Positions 1 through 8,506 of a stretch of DNA of 64,000 nucleotides are shown one piece after another. The stretch is from Ketobacter sp. MCCC 1A13808 (GTDB lineage Bacteria > Pseudomonadota > Gammaproteobacteria > Pseudomonadales > Ketobacteraceae): the NCBI RefSeq assembly GCF_009746715.1, contig NZ_VRKW01000014.1, forward strand, positions 32,259-96,258. The letters run 5' to 3'. How positions within the stretch are numbered: the stretch's first letter is position 1; the number at the start of each line of letters is the position of its first letter. The notes beneath the pieces were generated by a model, which was not told where the DNA came from, did not search any database, and worked only from the letters and a program-made list of their open reading frames with translations. Position numbers and translations under genes: made by a program.

Positions 1-94
1 AAAAGAGGCGTATTATAGCCTGATAATGACGCGGCTTGCTTGGTCTAGTCGGGTTTTTAGCAGTGGAATGAAGGGTTTGAGGAGGCAGATTAGC

Positions 95-823
95 CTATTG
101 TGGCAAAATCAGGGTGACGCTGGCACCACCGAGGTGATCGCTGACACCTAAATGAATTTGACCCTGGCGGCCGCCTGCGTGATGTTGGGCAATCAGTGTG
201 CGGGCAAAGTACAGCCCCAAGCCGGTGGAATGGCCATCGTCGCGGAGCGGGCGGGTGTGGCCCGGGGCTGCGGGATTGCCGGTGTCTTCGAGCACACTTT
301 GCGGAAAACCGGGTCCATCGTCTTCGATGCGGATTAGCAATGTCTCAGCGCTGCCCTCTGCCACGCGTTTTTCGGCACTCAGTAGCAGGGTTCTGGCGTG
401 TTCTTTTACAGCATTGTAGATGGCGGTATCCAGAATGATACTAATCAGAGCGGGATCAAAAAAGCCGTCCAGATCTTCATCGCATTCGTAGTTCAGCTGT
501 AGGGCGTGGGCTCTTACGGTGTTGCTGTGGCGGGCGATTTTCTCTTCCAGAAAATCCAGCACAAATTGCTGATCGTGCTCTAATGTGTCGTTGCCAGTGT
601 CTCCGTACATTAAGGCTTTATAGCTGGCCAATACCCGCACCAATTCACTGCCGACGAATTGGGCTTCGCTTTTGATGTGCTCGGCGTCGTGTTGATGCTG
701 CTCATTGAGCGGCAGTGTCGTCAAAAGCGTATCGAGTTGGGAGAACATCAGACCAAAGCGATTTTTAATCTCATGTATGGAAGCGGCCAGCAGTTGCTCA
801 GCCAGTTGTGCTTTGGTCGTCAT
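95..823 (-). CDS. Sensorless histidine kinase (HATPase_c)
   Basis: This is probably the phosphodonor of the response regulator encoded just upstream. The 242-residue protein has an H-box with a candidate phospho-acceptor His17 (IHEIKN). It also has an N-box asparagine (YNAVKEHA), a G1 box (EDDGPGF) and a G2 box (GLGLYFA), so the ATP-binding domain looks complete. There is no signal peptide, transmembrane segment or sensor domain, so it should be cytosolic and take its input from a partner. Its ATG at 823 lies inside the 3' end of the regulator gene (26-bp overlap), which argues for translational coupling. The family assignment follows from the motifs. The signal and target pathway cannot be read from the sequence. 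Confidence 0.85.
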   Translation of the reverse strand: MTTKAQLAEQLLAASIHEIKNRFGLMFSQLDTLLTTLPLNEQHQHDAEHIKSEAQFVGSELVRVLASYKALMYGDTGNDTLEHDQQFVLDFLEEKIARHSNTVRAHALQLNYECDEDLDGFFDPALISIILDTAIYNAVKEHARTLLLSAEKRVAEGSAETLLIRIEDDGPGFPQSVLEDTGNPAAPGHTRPLRDDGHSTGLGLYFARTLIAQHHAGGRQGQIHLGVSDHLGGASVTLILPQ

Positions 824-2453
824 CTTCTTGAGTCTGTCGTGTCCATTGCAGGCGTAGTTTTTCCAGTTCGGGGTAATGGGGGTCGTTGTTGCTCATATCC
901 TGCAATTCACCGAACAGCGCGTTGGTTAGCTGCAACCGTTCGCTGGAGCGGGGGCCTTCCCGATACAAGCCTACCGCCGCTTGCAGAGCTGCAATTTGAC
1001 AGTCGCTGTCGGTGATGGGCAGTCGGGTGGCTTTGTAGTAGATCTCCCATGCACCTTCGTAGTCTTTCAGTTGCAGCAATTCAGCGCCGCGTTGTTTGAG
1101 TAGTGCGTGGCGTTTTTGCGGATCCGGTATCAAGTGAAAATCCAGAACGCCGTAATATTTTTTTAGTAATCGCGGATCGTTTCCGATTTCGTTTAGTAGA
1201 GTGGCGGCGTACGCTTGACTGCTGGCTTCATCTTCCATGACCAGCTTGGCTGCAAGCAGATCCAGTTTGTCGTCTGGGGACAATTGCAGGTCGTCCCCCA
1301 TCATGGCGAGGGAGCCACTATAGGCAATTCTGGCGACGTCTTCACGGTTGCTATTGAACAGGGTTTGCGCTTCCACCAGTCCGCATTTCAGTAGTTGGAG
1401 CGAGGTTAGATCGGTGACCGTTTTGACCGATTCCAGTGCCACCATGGCTTCTTTACTGGCAATCTTTTGCTCGCGCATGCCGCCGTATTTAAGCACCTTT
1501 TGTAGAGCTTTGGCATAACGGATTTGGTTGTCGGCGTCGCGGAAGGCGGAGTTTTTTGTCAGTATGCTGGCCTTTTTGCTGGCTTTGAACATGACATCCG
1601 CATCGCCGTTGAGGTCGGCCAGGCGAGCCAACGCCTGTTGCCGCCGGATCGCTTTCGGGGACTGCTCAACCGCCTGCTCCAATACCTGTTGTGCAGCCTT
1701 GTATTTGCCTTGTGCTTCCAGCGCTTTGGCTAACCAGTCGGAGGCTTCAACGTATTTGGCTTTGGTTCTGGTTAAACCTTCCAGTAATTTCTGTGCGGCC
1801 TCGTAGTTACCTTGCTGGAATTCGACCTTACCCATGCCCAGTACCGCCCAGGCGACGCGTTTAATGCCCAACACGGTGTCGTAAATATCGCGGGCCTCTT
1901 CGTAGCGTTCTTCATTCAGTAGCAGCTTGCCCTTAATGCGGTAAGCCGGTAATGCGAATTTAGGCCGCTCCACCGCCAGCCGGTTGCAGGCTTCCAGGGC
2001 GCCGTCGATGTCTTTCCTGTCGATGAACTGATTGATCTCCCGATACACCTCTTTGGTGCGGATGATTCGATTGAGTCGAGTGCGTAAGATATCCAAAGTG
2101 ACCGGTTTCGCGATATAGCCATCCGGTTCGTATTCCAAGGCGCCCATGACCATTTCCACGGTTTGGGCAGCGGTAACCATGATGTAGGCGGTGGAGGCTG
2201 GCATTTTCCCGGATGCTTTCATTTCTTCCAGTACTTGCTGGCCGTCTTTTCCACGTCCAAGCTCGTAATCGGAAAACACGATATCGTAGTTGTTGTAGCT
2301 CAACTTAATGATGGCTTCTTCGCCGTTGCCGACGGTTTCCATCAGGTTAACCCCCATGTTGTTCAACATCGATTTTAAGGACGTACGCATTTCTGCCATA
2401 TCTTCGATGATCAGCACACGTTTTTTGTGATACGGAATGAGTTCAAGTGCCAT
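798..2453 (-). CDS. Response regulator: REC domain fused to TPR repeats
   Basis: The first 130 residues form a CheY-like receiver with the acidic pair Glu17/Asp18, phospho-acceptor Asp62 (FSDYELG), Thr94 and Lys116. The remaining 420 residues are alpha-helical with TPR-like repeats (for example the stretches around 140-300). No DNA-binding, GGDEF or enzymatic output domain is visible, so the output is probably protein-protein interaction. It overlaps the downstream kinase gene by 26 bp, forming a two-gene signalling unit. REC-TPR proteins of about 550 residues occur in several gammaproteobacteria, but their outputs are poorly defined. Phosphorylation by the neighbouring kinase is an inference from gene order. 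Confidence 0.85.
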   Translation of the reverse strand: MALELIPYHKKRVLIIEDMAEMRTSLKSMLNNMGVNLMETVGNGEEAIIKLSYNNYDIVFSDYELGRGKDGQQVLEEMKASGKMPASTAYIMVTAAQTVEMVMGALEYEPDGYIAKPVTLDILRTRLNRIIRTKEVYREINQFIDRKDIDGALEACNRLAVERPKFALPAYRIKGKLLLNEERYEEARDIYDTVLGIKRVAWAVLGMGKVEFQQGNYEAAQKLLEGLTRTKAKYVEASDWLAKALEAQGKYKAAQQVLEQAVEQSPKAIRRQQALARLADLNGDADVMFKASKKASILTKNSAFRDADNQIRYAKALQKVLKYGGMREQKIASKEAMVALESVKTVTDLTSLQLLKCGLVEAQTLFNSNREDVARIAYSGSLAMMGDDLQLSPDDKLDLLAAKLVMEDEASSQAYAATLLNEIGNDPRLLKKYYGVLDFHLIPDPQKRHALLKQRGAELLQLKDYEGAWEIYYKATRLPITDSDCQIAALQAAVGLYREGPRSSERLQLTNALFGELQDMSNNDPHYPELEKLRLQWTRQTQEDDDQSTTG

Positions 2454-2584
2454 GGGTTAGGGGAATGACTCCCAGCTTTTAGTCAGTGAATACAAACTAA
2501 GTGTAGGAGTTTTCCGCGACCCTGCCAGCCGGAGAGCAGGGTACCGGGGGTGATAGATCTGAACGGGTCGTTACAGCAATATGC

Positions 2585-3220
2585 CTAAAAATCAATCTCT
2601 TCTGCTATGCGCTCGGCTTGTCTGGCCATGAAACGATCGATTTCTATCTGGCGTTTGATCGAGGGGGTTTCACCTTCATGATATCGGCACATTTCCATTG
2701 CCAGGTGCTTAGCCCGCTCTGCATTTTTGCCTCGCTCCAGTTGAGCAGCAATTTTATACAGCTGAAGGGCACACAGCTCATACTGAGAGCGTGAGTCTTC
2801 CGTATTGACACCTTCATTCCAGTATTTACTTTCCAGCTCTGCCAATGGTTTGAGCCGTTTCGAATGCTTGGCACTGTCGTAACCGGCTTGCCAGGCGGCC
2901 GCCAGTATGGGTTCTTCGAAGGGGTTGTTGCGGGGCTGATCGGGATCGTATTCCTCGTCACCCAGGTCGTAGGCGATGTGTTCTGCTCTGAGCTTAGCGG
3001 CGTTAACGTCGTCTACCTTGTCGGTAATGTACTTGGCCAGCATAAGCTGAGCGGTGGCATTACAAACCTGGAGCGCTCGGTGAGCCGAGCTGTTGATCGT
3101 CTGATCCAGTTCTTTGGTGTTGAAATGCTTGGCCAGACTCGGGTCGACTAGGTCTTCTTTAAAGGAAAACATAACCAAATCAACGGGTTCCACCCCCACT
3201 TCCAGTGTCTCCACTGCCAT
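2585..3220 (-). CDS. Conserved hypothetical soluble protein, 211 aa
   Basis: I do not recognise a family. The protein is acidic, mostly helical, and lacks a signal peptide or membrane segment. It is rich in Ala, Glu and Lys, with a middle segment rich in Asp, Pro and Asn (around residues 90-105) that may be a flexible linker. The ATG at 3220 follows an AT-rich leader with a purine-rich stretch (AGAGGGG) that can serve as ribosome binding site. It lies between the REC-TPR gene and the quinone oxidoreductase gene on the same strand. The 130-bp gap downstream contains a small inverted repeat (ACCCTGC/GCAGGGT, 2519-2542) without a T-tract. Base use resembles the neighbours. Confidence 0.7.
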   Translation of the reverse strand: MAVETLEVGVEPVDLVMFSFKEDLVDPSLAKHFNTKELDQTINSSAHRALQVCNATAQLMLAKYITDKVDDVNAAKLRAEHIAYDLGDEEYDPDQPRNNPFEEPILAAAWQAGYDSAKHSKRLKPLAELESKYWNEGVNTEDSRSQYELCALQLYKIAAQLERGKNAERAKHLAMEMCRYHEGETPSIKRQIEIDRFMARQAERIAEEIDF

Positions 3221-3286
3221 ATATCCCCTCTTAACTAATGTCTTTTTATAAAAATGTGCCGAGAAATGAGGCCAACTTGTGGGCCT

Positions 3287-4264
3287 TTAATGAGCCAGAT
3301 TCAGAATGACCTTGCCTGTGGTTTTATTTTGATCCACGACGTCGAAGGCAGCATTGGCTTGTTCAATAGGATATTGCCGATCAATGACCGGATTCAACTT
3401 ACCTTGTGTAAATAATGGCCACACTTTGTTGTTCAACTGCGAGATAATGTGTGCTTTGCTCTCGTTATCACGACTCCGTAACGTGGAGCCAATGACTTGT
3501 ATACGTTTGATCAGCAGACGGCCCAGGTCCAGTTCGGCGCTGCGCCCGCCCATCAGGCCAATAATAACCAAACGACCATCGGTGCCCAGGCATTTTAGGT
3601 TCTGTTCAAGATAGTTACCACCAACTGGATCAAGAATTGTGGCCACCCCGTCCTTTCCGGCCCAGGTTTTAACCACCTCGGTAAAGTCACCGTCGTGGCG
3701 CAGATGGCCCGCAGCAGCGCCCAGCTCAAGGCACCGGTCCAATTTCGCCTGCTCACCAACGGTGACGAACACCGGATTACCGAACTGTTTACACAATTGA
3801 ATGGCCGCGGTGCCGACACCACTGGCACCGGCATGCAGCAACACTTTTTGACCGGGCTGCGTGTTGCCCAGCATGTAAATGTTCGACCAGGCAGTAGCAA
3901 ACACCTCCGGTAGCGCAGCAGCTTGTTGAAAACTGAAGCCAGCGGGTACCGGAAGCGCGTGGTCGGCGTGGCACACGACGGTTTCAGCGAAACCGCCTCC
4001 GCTGAGTAAAGCGCACACTTTGTCCCCTGGCTTCCAGCGGGAAACGCCTTTACCCACCGCGCTGACCTCGCCGGCGCATTCCAATCCCAGAATATCACTG
4101 GCTCCCGGTGGTGGCGGATACATACCCAGGCGTTGCATCAGGTCAGCACGGTTGATGGCAGTGGCGTGGACTTTAATGGCGATCTGGTGAGCTTGCGGTG
4201 GCGCTGGATCGGCAACGTCCTGCCAAGTGAGGGATTTGTCTGCTTGTATCTGAATGGCTTTCAC
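3287..4264 (-). CDS. NAD(P)H quinone oxidoreductase, PIG3-like zinc-independent MDR
   Basis: A 325-residue medium-chain dehydrogenase/reductase of the quinone oxidoreductase branch that includes human PIG3. The N-terminal GroES-like domain carries the PIG3-like segment NRADLMQRLGMYPPPPGASD. The nucleotide-binding fold begins near residue 140 with HAGASGVGTAAIQL. The catalytic zinc ligands of alcohol dehydrogenases are missing, as expected for quinone reductases. The start is GTG at 4264 and overlaps the stop of the TPR gene as GTGA, so it is the last gene of the TonB2-type operon by position. Whether it works with that system or is only cotranscribed is unknown. The likely reaction is NADPH-dependent reduction of quinones or reactive carbonyls in the cytosol. 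Confidence 0.85.
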   Translation of the reverse strand: MKAIQIQADKSLTWQDVADPAPPQAHQIAIKVHATAINRADLMQRLGMYPPPPGASDILGLECAGEVSAVGKGVSRWKPGDKVCALLSGGGFAETVVCHADHALPVPAGFSFQQAAALPEVFATAWSNIYMLGNTQPGQKVLLHAGASGVGTAAIQLCKQFGNPVFVTVGEQAKLDRCLELGAAAGHLRHDGDFTEVVKTWAGKDGVATILDPVGGNYLEQNLKCLGTDGRLVIIGLMGGRSAELDLGRLLIKRIQVIGSTLRSRDNESKAHIISQLNNKVWPLFTQGKLNPVIDRQYPIEQANAAFDVVDQNKTTGKVILNLAH

Positions 4265-5556
4265 GTTGAATTGTCCTTTTCATCCGAACCGTCGCCTGCT
4301 TGAGCCCGTTGTTGCTCATAGCGCACATACTTTAGCCACTGTTGAGCCTGCTCTGATTTTTCGTCATCCTGTGCAGCTTGTTCAAAAGCAGCCAGAGACC
4401 GATCGAATTGTTTGGTGTTCAAGTACGTCTGGCCCAACAGCAGCCAAGCGTTAGTGGTTTGGCTCAGGTTACCCTTTTCAAGCGCTGTTTCAAAGGCTTT
4501 GGCGGCTTCGGGCCAGCGAGCGAGTTGATACAGTGCATTTCCCAGTAGTAAATCGGTTTCGCCCTCCTGGTCCAGCGTGGCTGCTTGTTGCAGAGGCTCC
4601 AGTGCCTGCTCGTATTCTCTTGCCAGGCTATAGGCCGACGCCAGAAACCGCAGATTTCGCAATGTGGCTTTAATACGCTGCTTACTTAACCCTTCCTCCA
4701 CTACCCGGGCTCCGTTCATGGGCGCGCCCTGCGCTAAGTAAACACTGGCCAAAGATAGATATTGAGATTCAGAGGCCAGTAATTCCTTACGCTCAGCCAA
4801 CGCCAGAATCGCCAGGTAGTTATCCATGTTGTCCTGTTGTGCATAGGCACTGGCCAGAGCCATCCAGTATTCTTTTTTCGGAAACCAGGTCAGCAGAAGT
4901 TTAATGGTGCGTATGCGTTGCTGCAGGTCCTGTAATTGAGCCTGACTGGATTGCAATAAGTTTAGCCATTGTTCCTTGGGGGTTTTACCCTGGGCCTGAT
5001 AGTTATTGATGGCCTGCTGCAGATGGCTTGCAGCTTGCTTGTAATGTTTGAGTTCGTAATAACATTGGGCCAGCACAGCATTGGCGTCCGCCCTCTCCTT
5101 GTCGTTGTTCTCCACCCAGAATTGAATATGGGGTAGCGCCTTTTGATACTGCCCCAGATTCATATACACCTGACTGAGTATCTTATGATTGCTGATACTC
5201 AAGCTGAGCGGAATGTCATAGTCGAACACTTTTTCGAAGGCGTGGGCGCTGTCTTTCAAATTGCCTTGCTTGAATTCGATATAGCCGGTCATGTGCCAGA
5301 TCATGGCGTTGTCATAAGCGGTATTGAAACGATTGCCTGCTACAGATTGCAGAATTGAAAGTGAACGTCCGTTGTTTTTTTCGTCGAGTGCTTGTTGCGA
5401 TTCGATCAGTTTTTTATAGACCAAGGCAGTCAGGGCGGGTGGCTCATCTGCGTAGGAGGAAAATGCCAAACACAGCAGCGCAGCCATACTAAAACCGGAA
5501 ATAATGATCCGGATTAATCGGCTTAGCGAGCGCTCTGTATGCGAGGTTTTTCCCAT
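4261..5556 (-). CDS. TPR protein of the TonB2-type operon
   Basis: A 431-residue protein with an N-terminal basic region and a hydrophobic segment at about residues 15-36 (a signal peptide or anchor ending near SSYADEP), so it should be periplasmic or membrane-attached. The rest is a series of TPR motifs (clear examples around residues 90-125, 155-190 and 325-420) and the C-terminus is polar. It starts two bases after the TonB gene stop and closes the DUF3450-ttpC-exbB2-exbD2-tonB2 set. TPR proteins occupy this place in TonB2 clusters of vibrios and other marine gammaproteobacteria, where they are thought to aid outer-membrane energisation. That role is inferred from context. Confidence 0.8.
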   Translation of the reverse strand: MGKTSHTERSLSRLIRIIISGFSMAALLCLAFSSYADEPPALTALVYKKLIESQQALDEKNNGRSLSILQSVAGNRFNTAYDNAMIWHMTGYIEFKQGNLKDSAHAFEKVFDYDIPLSLSISNHKILSQVYMNLGQYQKALPHIQFWVENNDKERADANAVLAQCYYELKHYKQAASHLQQAINNYQAQGKTPKEQWLNLLQSSQAQLQDLQQRIRTIKLLLTWFPKKEYWMALASAYAQQDNMDNYLAILALAERKELLASESQYLSLASVYLAQGAPMNGARVVEEGLSKQRIKATLRNLRFLASAYSLAREYEQALEPLQQAATLDQEGETDLLLGNALYQLARWPEAAKAFETALEKGNLSQTTNAWLLLGQTYLNTKQFDRSLAAFEQAAQDDEKSEQAQQWLKYVRYEQQRAQAGDGSDEKDNST

Positions 5557-5558
5557 AG

Positions 5559-6164
5559 TTATTTCTTCAGTGAGAAGCGAATGCGATTCTGTACACCCTG
5601 AACTTCAATGGGTGTACCGGCAATGGTTCTGGGTTTAAAACGAAAACGTTTGACTGCGCTGAGTGCGGCTTGTTCGAATACACCTTTGGGAGTGGAATCG
5701 ACTACCCTGGGCGCTTTCACTTCCCCCTGAGTGCCGATGGTAAACTCCACCACTACCCAGCCTTCTACGCGGTCAAATAAAGCCTGGCTGGGATACTGGG
5801 GCGGAACCCGGAACACCGGTAAATATTCATCATCCCCTTTGGCGCTGAAAAACCCCGGCTCCAGTGACAGAGGCTCCATCTCATTGTCGGTTGAAATGGT
5901 AAAAGACTGTTCTGACGTTTGCATGGCTTTAATACTTAAGGCGGCTGGCGGGGGCGGACTTTCCGGTGCGGGTGGTGGCTCTGGTTTAATTTCTTCCAAT
6001 TGCAGCGAGTTGTCTTTTTTAATGCGGATGAAATTAACGGCATTGGCGTTTGCATTGCTGTCCACCGGTACTTCACTGGTTTTGATCAGGGCGATCATGA
6101 TGGCAAACAGCACAGTCACGATGACAGACGCCATTGAGAAACTGATGCAATAACGCTTCAACAT
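5559..6164 (-). CDS. tonB2: TonB2-type energy transducer
   Basis: A 201-residue TonB family protein. It has an N-terminal transmembrane anchor (about residues 8-28), a short Pro/Glu-rich periplasmic spacer (residues 60-74, PEPPPAPESPPPP) and a C-terminal TonB domain (residues 115-201) with the typical pattern YPSQAL...EGWVVVEFTIG. The short linker is characteristic of TonB2-type proteins. It would carry proton-motive force from ExbB/ExbD to TonB-dependent outer-membrane receptors. No receptor gene is present in this window. The gene lies 2 bp after exbD and 2 bp before the TPR gene, so the operon is tightly packed. Confidence 0.9.
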   Translation of the reverse strand: MLKRYCISFSMASVIVTVLFAIMIALIKTSEVPVDSNANANAVNFIRIKKDNSLQLEEIKPEPPPAPESPPPPAALSIKAMQTSEQSFTISTDNEMEPLSLEPGFFSAKGDDEYLPVFRVPPQYPSQALFDRVEGWVVVEFTIGTQGEVKAPRVVDSTPKGVFEQAALSAVKRFRFKPRTIAGTPIEVQGVQNRIRFSLKK

Positions 6165-6166
6165 GA

Positions 6167-6574
6167 TTACTGATCTTCAGCCGCAATGGAGATGGAACTG
6201 ATACCTGCATCGCGCGCAGCATCCATTACCCGCACCAGTTTGTCGTTGGTTGAACTGCGGTCAGCCTGAATAATCAGCGTACCCTGGGGGTTTTCAATAT
6301 GCATCCGTTCCAATAGGGCTTTTACGCTGCGTTCGTCTACTTTGCGCTTATCCAGCCAGATGTTGTCGTTGGCATCAATGGCGATTTTGATATTGGCGGT
6401 TTCCCTGGGTGTGGCAGTGCTGGCCTGGGGACGGTTAATCTCGATACCGGTTTCTTTTACAAACGAAGCAGTCACTACAAAAAAGATCAGTAGAATAAAT
6501 ACGATATCCAACATCGGCGTCATATCGATGCCACTCTCTTCTTCTTCGGTGACGCGGTAAAACGGACGTCGCAT
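6167..6574 (-). CDS. exbD2: ExbD/TolR biopolymer transport protein
   Basis: A 135-residue ExbD family protein with one N-terminal membrane helix (about residues 18-40) that contains the conserved aspartate in DMTPMLDIVFILLIFF, the proton-pathway residue of the family. The periplasmic domain follows and ends with the usual VMDAARDAGISSISIAAE pattern. The start codon overlaps the exbB stop by one base (TAATG), indicating translational coupling. It forms the stator of the TonB complex with ExbB2. Length and motifs are ordinary for the family. Confidence 0.92.
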   Translation of the reverse strand: MRRPFYRVTEEEESGIDMTPMLDIVFILLIFFVVTASFVKETGIEINRPQASTATPRETANIKIAIDANDNIWLDKRKVDERSVKALLERMHIENPQGTLIIQADRSSTNDKLVRVMDAARDAGISSISIAAEDQ

Positions 6575-7116
6575 TAATCTGCTCCTTTATCGGTGACAAG
6601 GGTCAGTCGATCTGCAATTAACTGGGCTTGTTTTTCGTAGTATCGAAACAAGATTCGGTAGGCCATCAATGCCACGATCGCGGAACCCATTCCAGCCATC
6701 GTCGGCAAGGTGGCTCTTGAAATGCCGGACGCCATGGAGCGGGTATTACTCATTCCAAACGCGTTCATTACATCAAAAATCTCAATCATACCGGTGACCG
6801 TACCCATCAACCCCAATAACGGAAACAGAGTAATCATGCATTTGATAACCGGTAACGAAAAACGCGCACGCGCGCGCACTTCCGCGATTAACTTTAAGCG
6901 AATCTGGTGTGCATACCAGGTATGTCGGTCCTCGCGGGAAAACCATTTCTGGGCGGCCAGATTGATTTCTTGCTGCAAACCAAAGCGATAAAATAAGCCG
7001 CGCTCGCAAATCAATGTCCACATGATCAGGGTATTGGTTCCGATAACCCAAAGCACAATCCCACCGGCGAAATGAAAATCCCGGACAATGGCAAAGGCTT
7101 CCAGTATCGCCCACAT
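6574..7116 (-). CDS. exbB2: ExbB-like MotA/TolQ/ExbB proton channel protein
   Basis: A short 180-residue ExbB typical of TonB2 systems. The first membrane helix is at about residues 15-38, and two further helices lie in the C-terminal half with the family signature LFPLLGLMGTVTGMI near residues 97-111. It overlaps both neighbours by one base. Together with ExbD2 and the larger TtpC-like protein encoded upstream it should form the inner-membrane proton channel that powers TonB2. Two MotA/TolQ-type proteins in one operon, one short and one long, is the diagnostic layout of the TonB2/TtpC arrangement. Confidence 0.92.
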   Translation of the reverse strand: MWAILEAFAIVRDFHFAGGIVLWVIGTNTLIMWTLICERGLFYRFGLQQEINLAAQKWFSREDRHTWYAHQIRLKLIAEVRARARFSLPVIKCMITLFPLLGLMGTVTGMIEIFDVMNAFGMSNTRSMASGISRATLPTMAGMGSAIVALMAYRILFRYYEKQAQLIADRLTLVTDKGAD

Positions 7117-8504
7117 CAGTCGGAATCCTTTTCCGCTTTTTCGGCTACCAGGCCGGTGCTTTGTTCTTCCAATACCGACAATACCGCTTTGCTGCGGGTG
7201 TTCGCCAGGGTATGGAAAAATACCACCGGGATAGCGACGGATAATCCGAGCACGGTAGTGACCAGCGCCTGGGAAATACCACCTGCCATTAACTTGGGAT
7301 CACCGGTGCCGAACAAAGTGATGGTCTGGAAGGTATTGATCATGCCGGTAACGGTACCCAGCAAACCTAATAGAGGCGCGATCACCGAAATGATTTTAAT
7401 CAACGTCAGATGTTTTTCCAGCGGCCCGCGTTCGCGCAGAATGGCTTCGCCGAGTTTAAGTTCTAATGATTCCAGCGACAGGTTTTTATTCTTTTTATAG
7501 GACAGCAGAATACGGCCCAATGGATTGTCACTGCGTATGGTTTCGCTGCGGGTCTGATCCGCTACTTTCCGCGTAACCATGATCAGATACATAATTCGTT
7601 CCAGAGCCAGAATTATACCGATGGCGCCGATAATCAGAATCACGTAGCCGATAAAACCCCCTTGCTCAATGCGATCAACAAAATCCGGTTCATCCAATAA
7701 CATATTGAGCAACGCGCCGCGAGTCGGATCAATCGCGACTGCATTGAAACCTTCTTTGCTGTGGGTAAAATCTTCGGCATAGCCAGATATGTAGCGGGCG
7801 GGTTGTTTATTCAGATCGAGTACCTTCCCGGTTTCGGGAATGTATTGCAGATAACGATCACCGGATAATAAATTGAAAGCGCCAATACGCACGACGTCGG
7901 CATTGACCGATTGACCGTCGGTATTGATGACGTTCAGGTTCAGGTGTTTCACTTTGCCCGATTCCACCATTTCCCGCTGCAGTTGAAACCACAGTTTTTC
8001 TATTTCGTCGATGCGCGGTAATGAGCGGCTATTGCCAAGATGATCCGCCAGACTTTCCAGTTCCACTGACCGTGAAGGCAACTCCACCGAGGTTATCGAC
8101 TGCTGTAATTGTGAGGCAGTATCGCTGGTGGCGGTTTGCAGATGACTGAAAAGCTCGGTCAGCGAACCCATTCGGGTTTCAAGTCGCTGAGTGAGTTTGT
8201 TGAGTTCCTGTCGGCGGGCGTCGTAGTCTGCTTCCAGTTTTTCACTTTCAAGCTCAAGCGCCTTGCGTTGTGAAATGGCGTTGTCGAGTTCGCTTTGTTG
8301 CGTACTTTGATTACCAAGAAAGCGCTGTTCCCGCTGCTGATTGGATTTCGACTGTTCAATACGACCTTGTTTTACCAACTCCAATAGTTCGTCAAGCGAA
8401 CCGATTTCAGCGTTTGAAGCGAAAGGATTGTTGGCGGCGGTTAACGCGGGCGCGAATAAGACCAATGATAAAGCGCACAATATTGAGCTAAGTAACGTTT
8501 TCAT
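7116..8504 (-). CDS. ttpC: TtpC-like long MotA/TolQ/ExbB protein
   Basis: A 462-residue protein. It has a cleavable signal peptide (about residues 1-23), a long periplasmic coiled coil (residues 40-125, rich in Glu, Gln and Lys), a beta-type middle region, and a C-terminal MotA/TolQ/ExbB channel domain (from about residue 275) with the motif APLLGLLGTVTGMI. TtpC in Vibrio is needed for TonB2-dependent iron-siderophore uptake; that is family knowledge. The start overlaps neither side upstream, since DUF3450 ends 2 bp before the ATG. The large periplasmic extension separates it from simple ExbB. The symbol is given by similarity of architecture and operon position. Confidence 0.85.
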   Translation of the reverse strand: MKTLLSSILCALSLVLFAPALTAANNPFASNAEIGSLDELLELVKQGRIEQSKSNQQREQRFLGNQSTQQSELDNAISQRKALELESEKLEADYDARRQELNKLTQRLETRMGSLTELFSHLQTATSDTASQLQQSITSVELPSRSVELESLADHLGNSRSLPRIDEIEKLWFQLQREMVESGKVKHLNLNVINTDGQSVNADVVRIGAFNLLSGDRYLQYIPETGKVLDLNKQPARYISGYAEDFTHSKEGFNAVAIDPTRGALLNMLLDEPDFVDRIEQGGFIGYVILIIGAIGIILALERIMYLIMVTRKVADQTRSETIRSDNPLGRILLSYKKNKNLSLESLELKLGEAILRERGPLEKHLTLIKIISVIAPLLGLLGTVTGMINTFQTITLFGTGDPKLMAGGISQALVTTVLGLSVAIPVVFFHTLANTRSKAVLSVLEEQSTGLVAEKAEKDSD

Positions 8505-8506
8505 AT

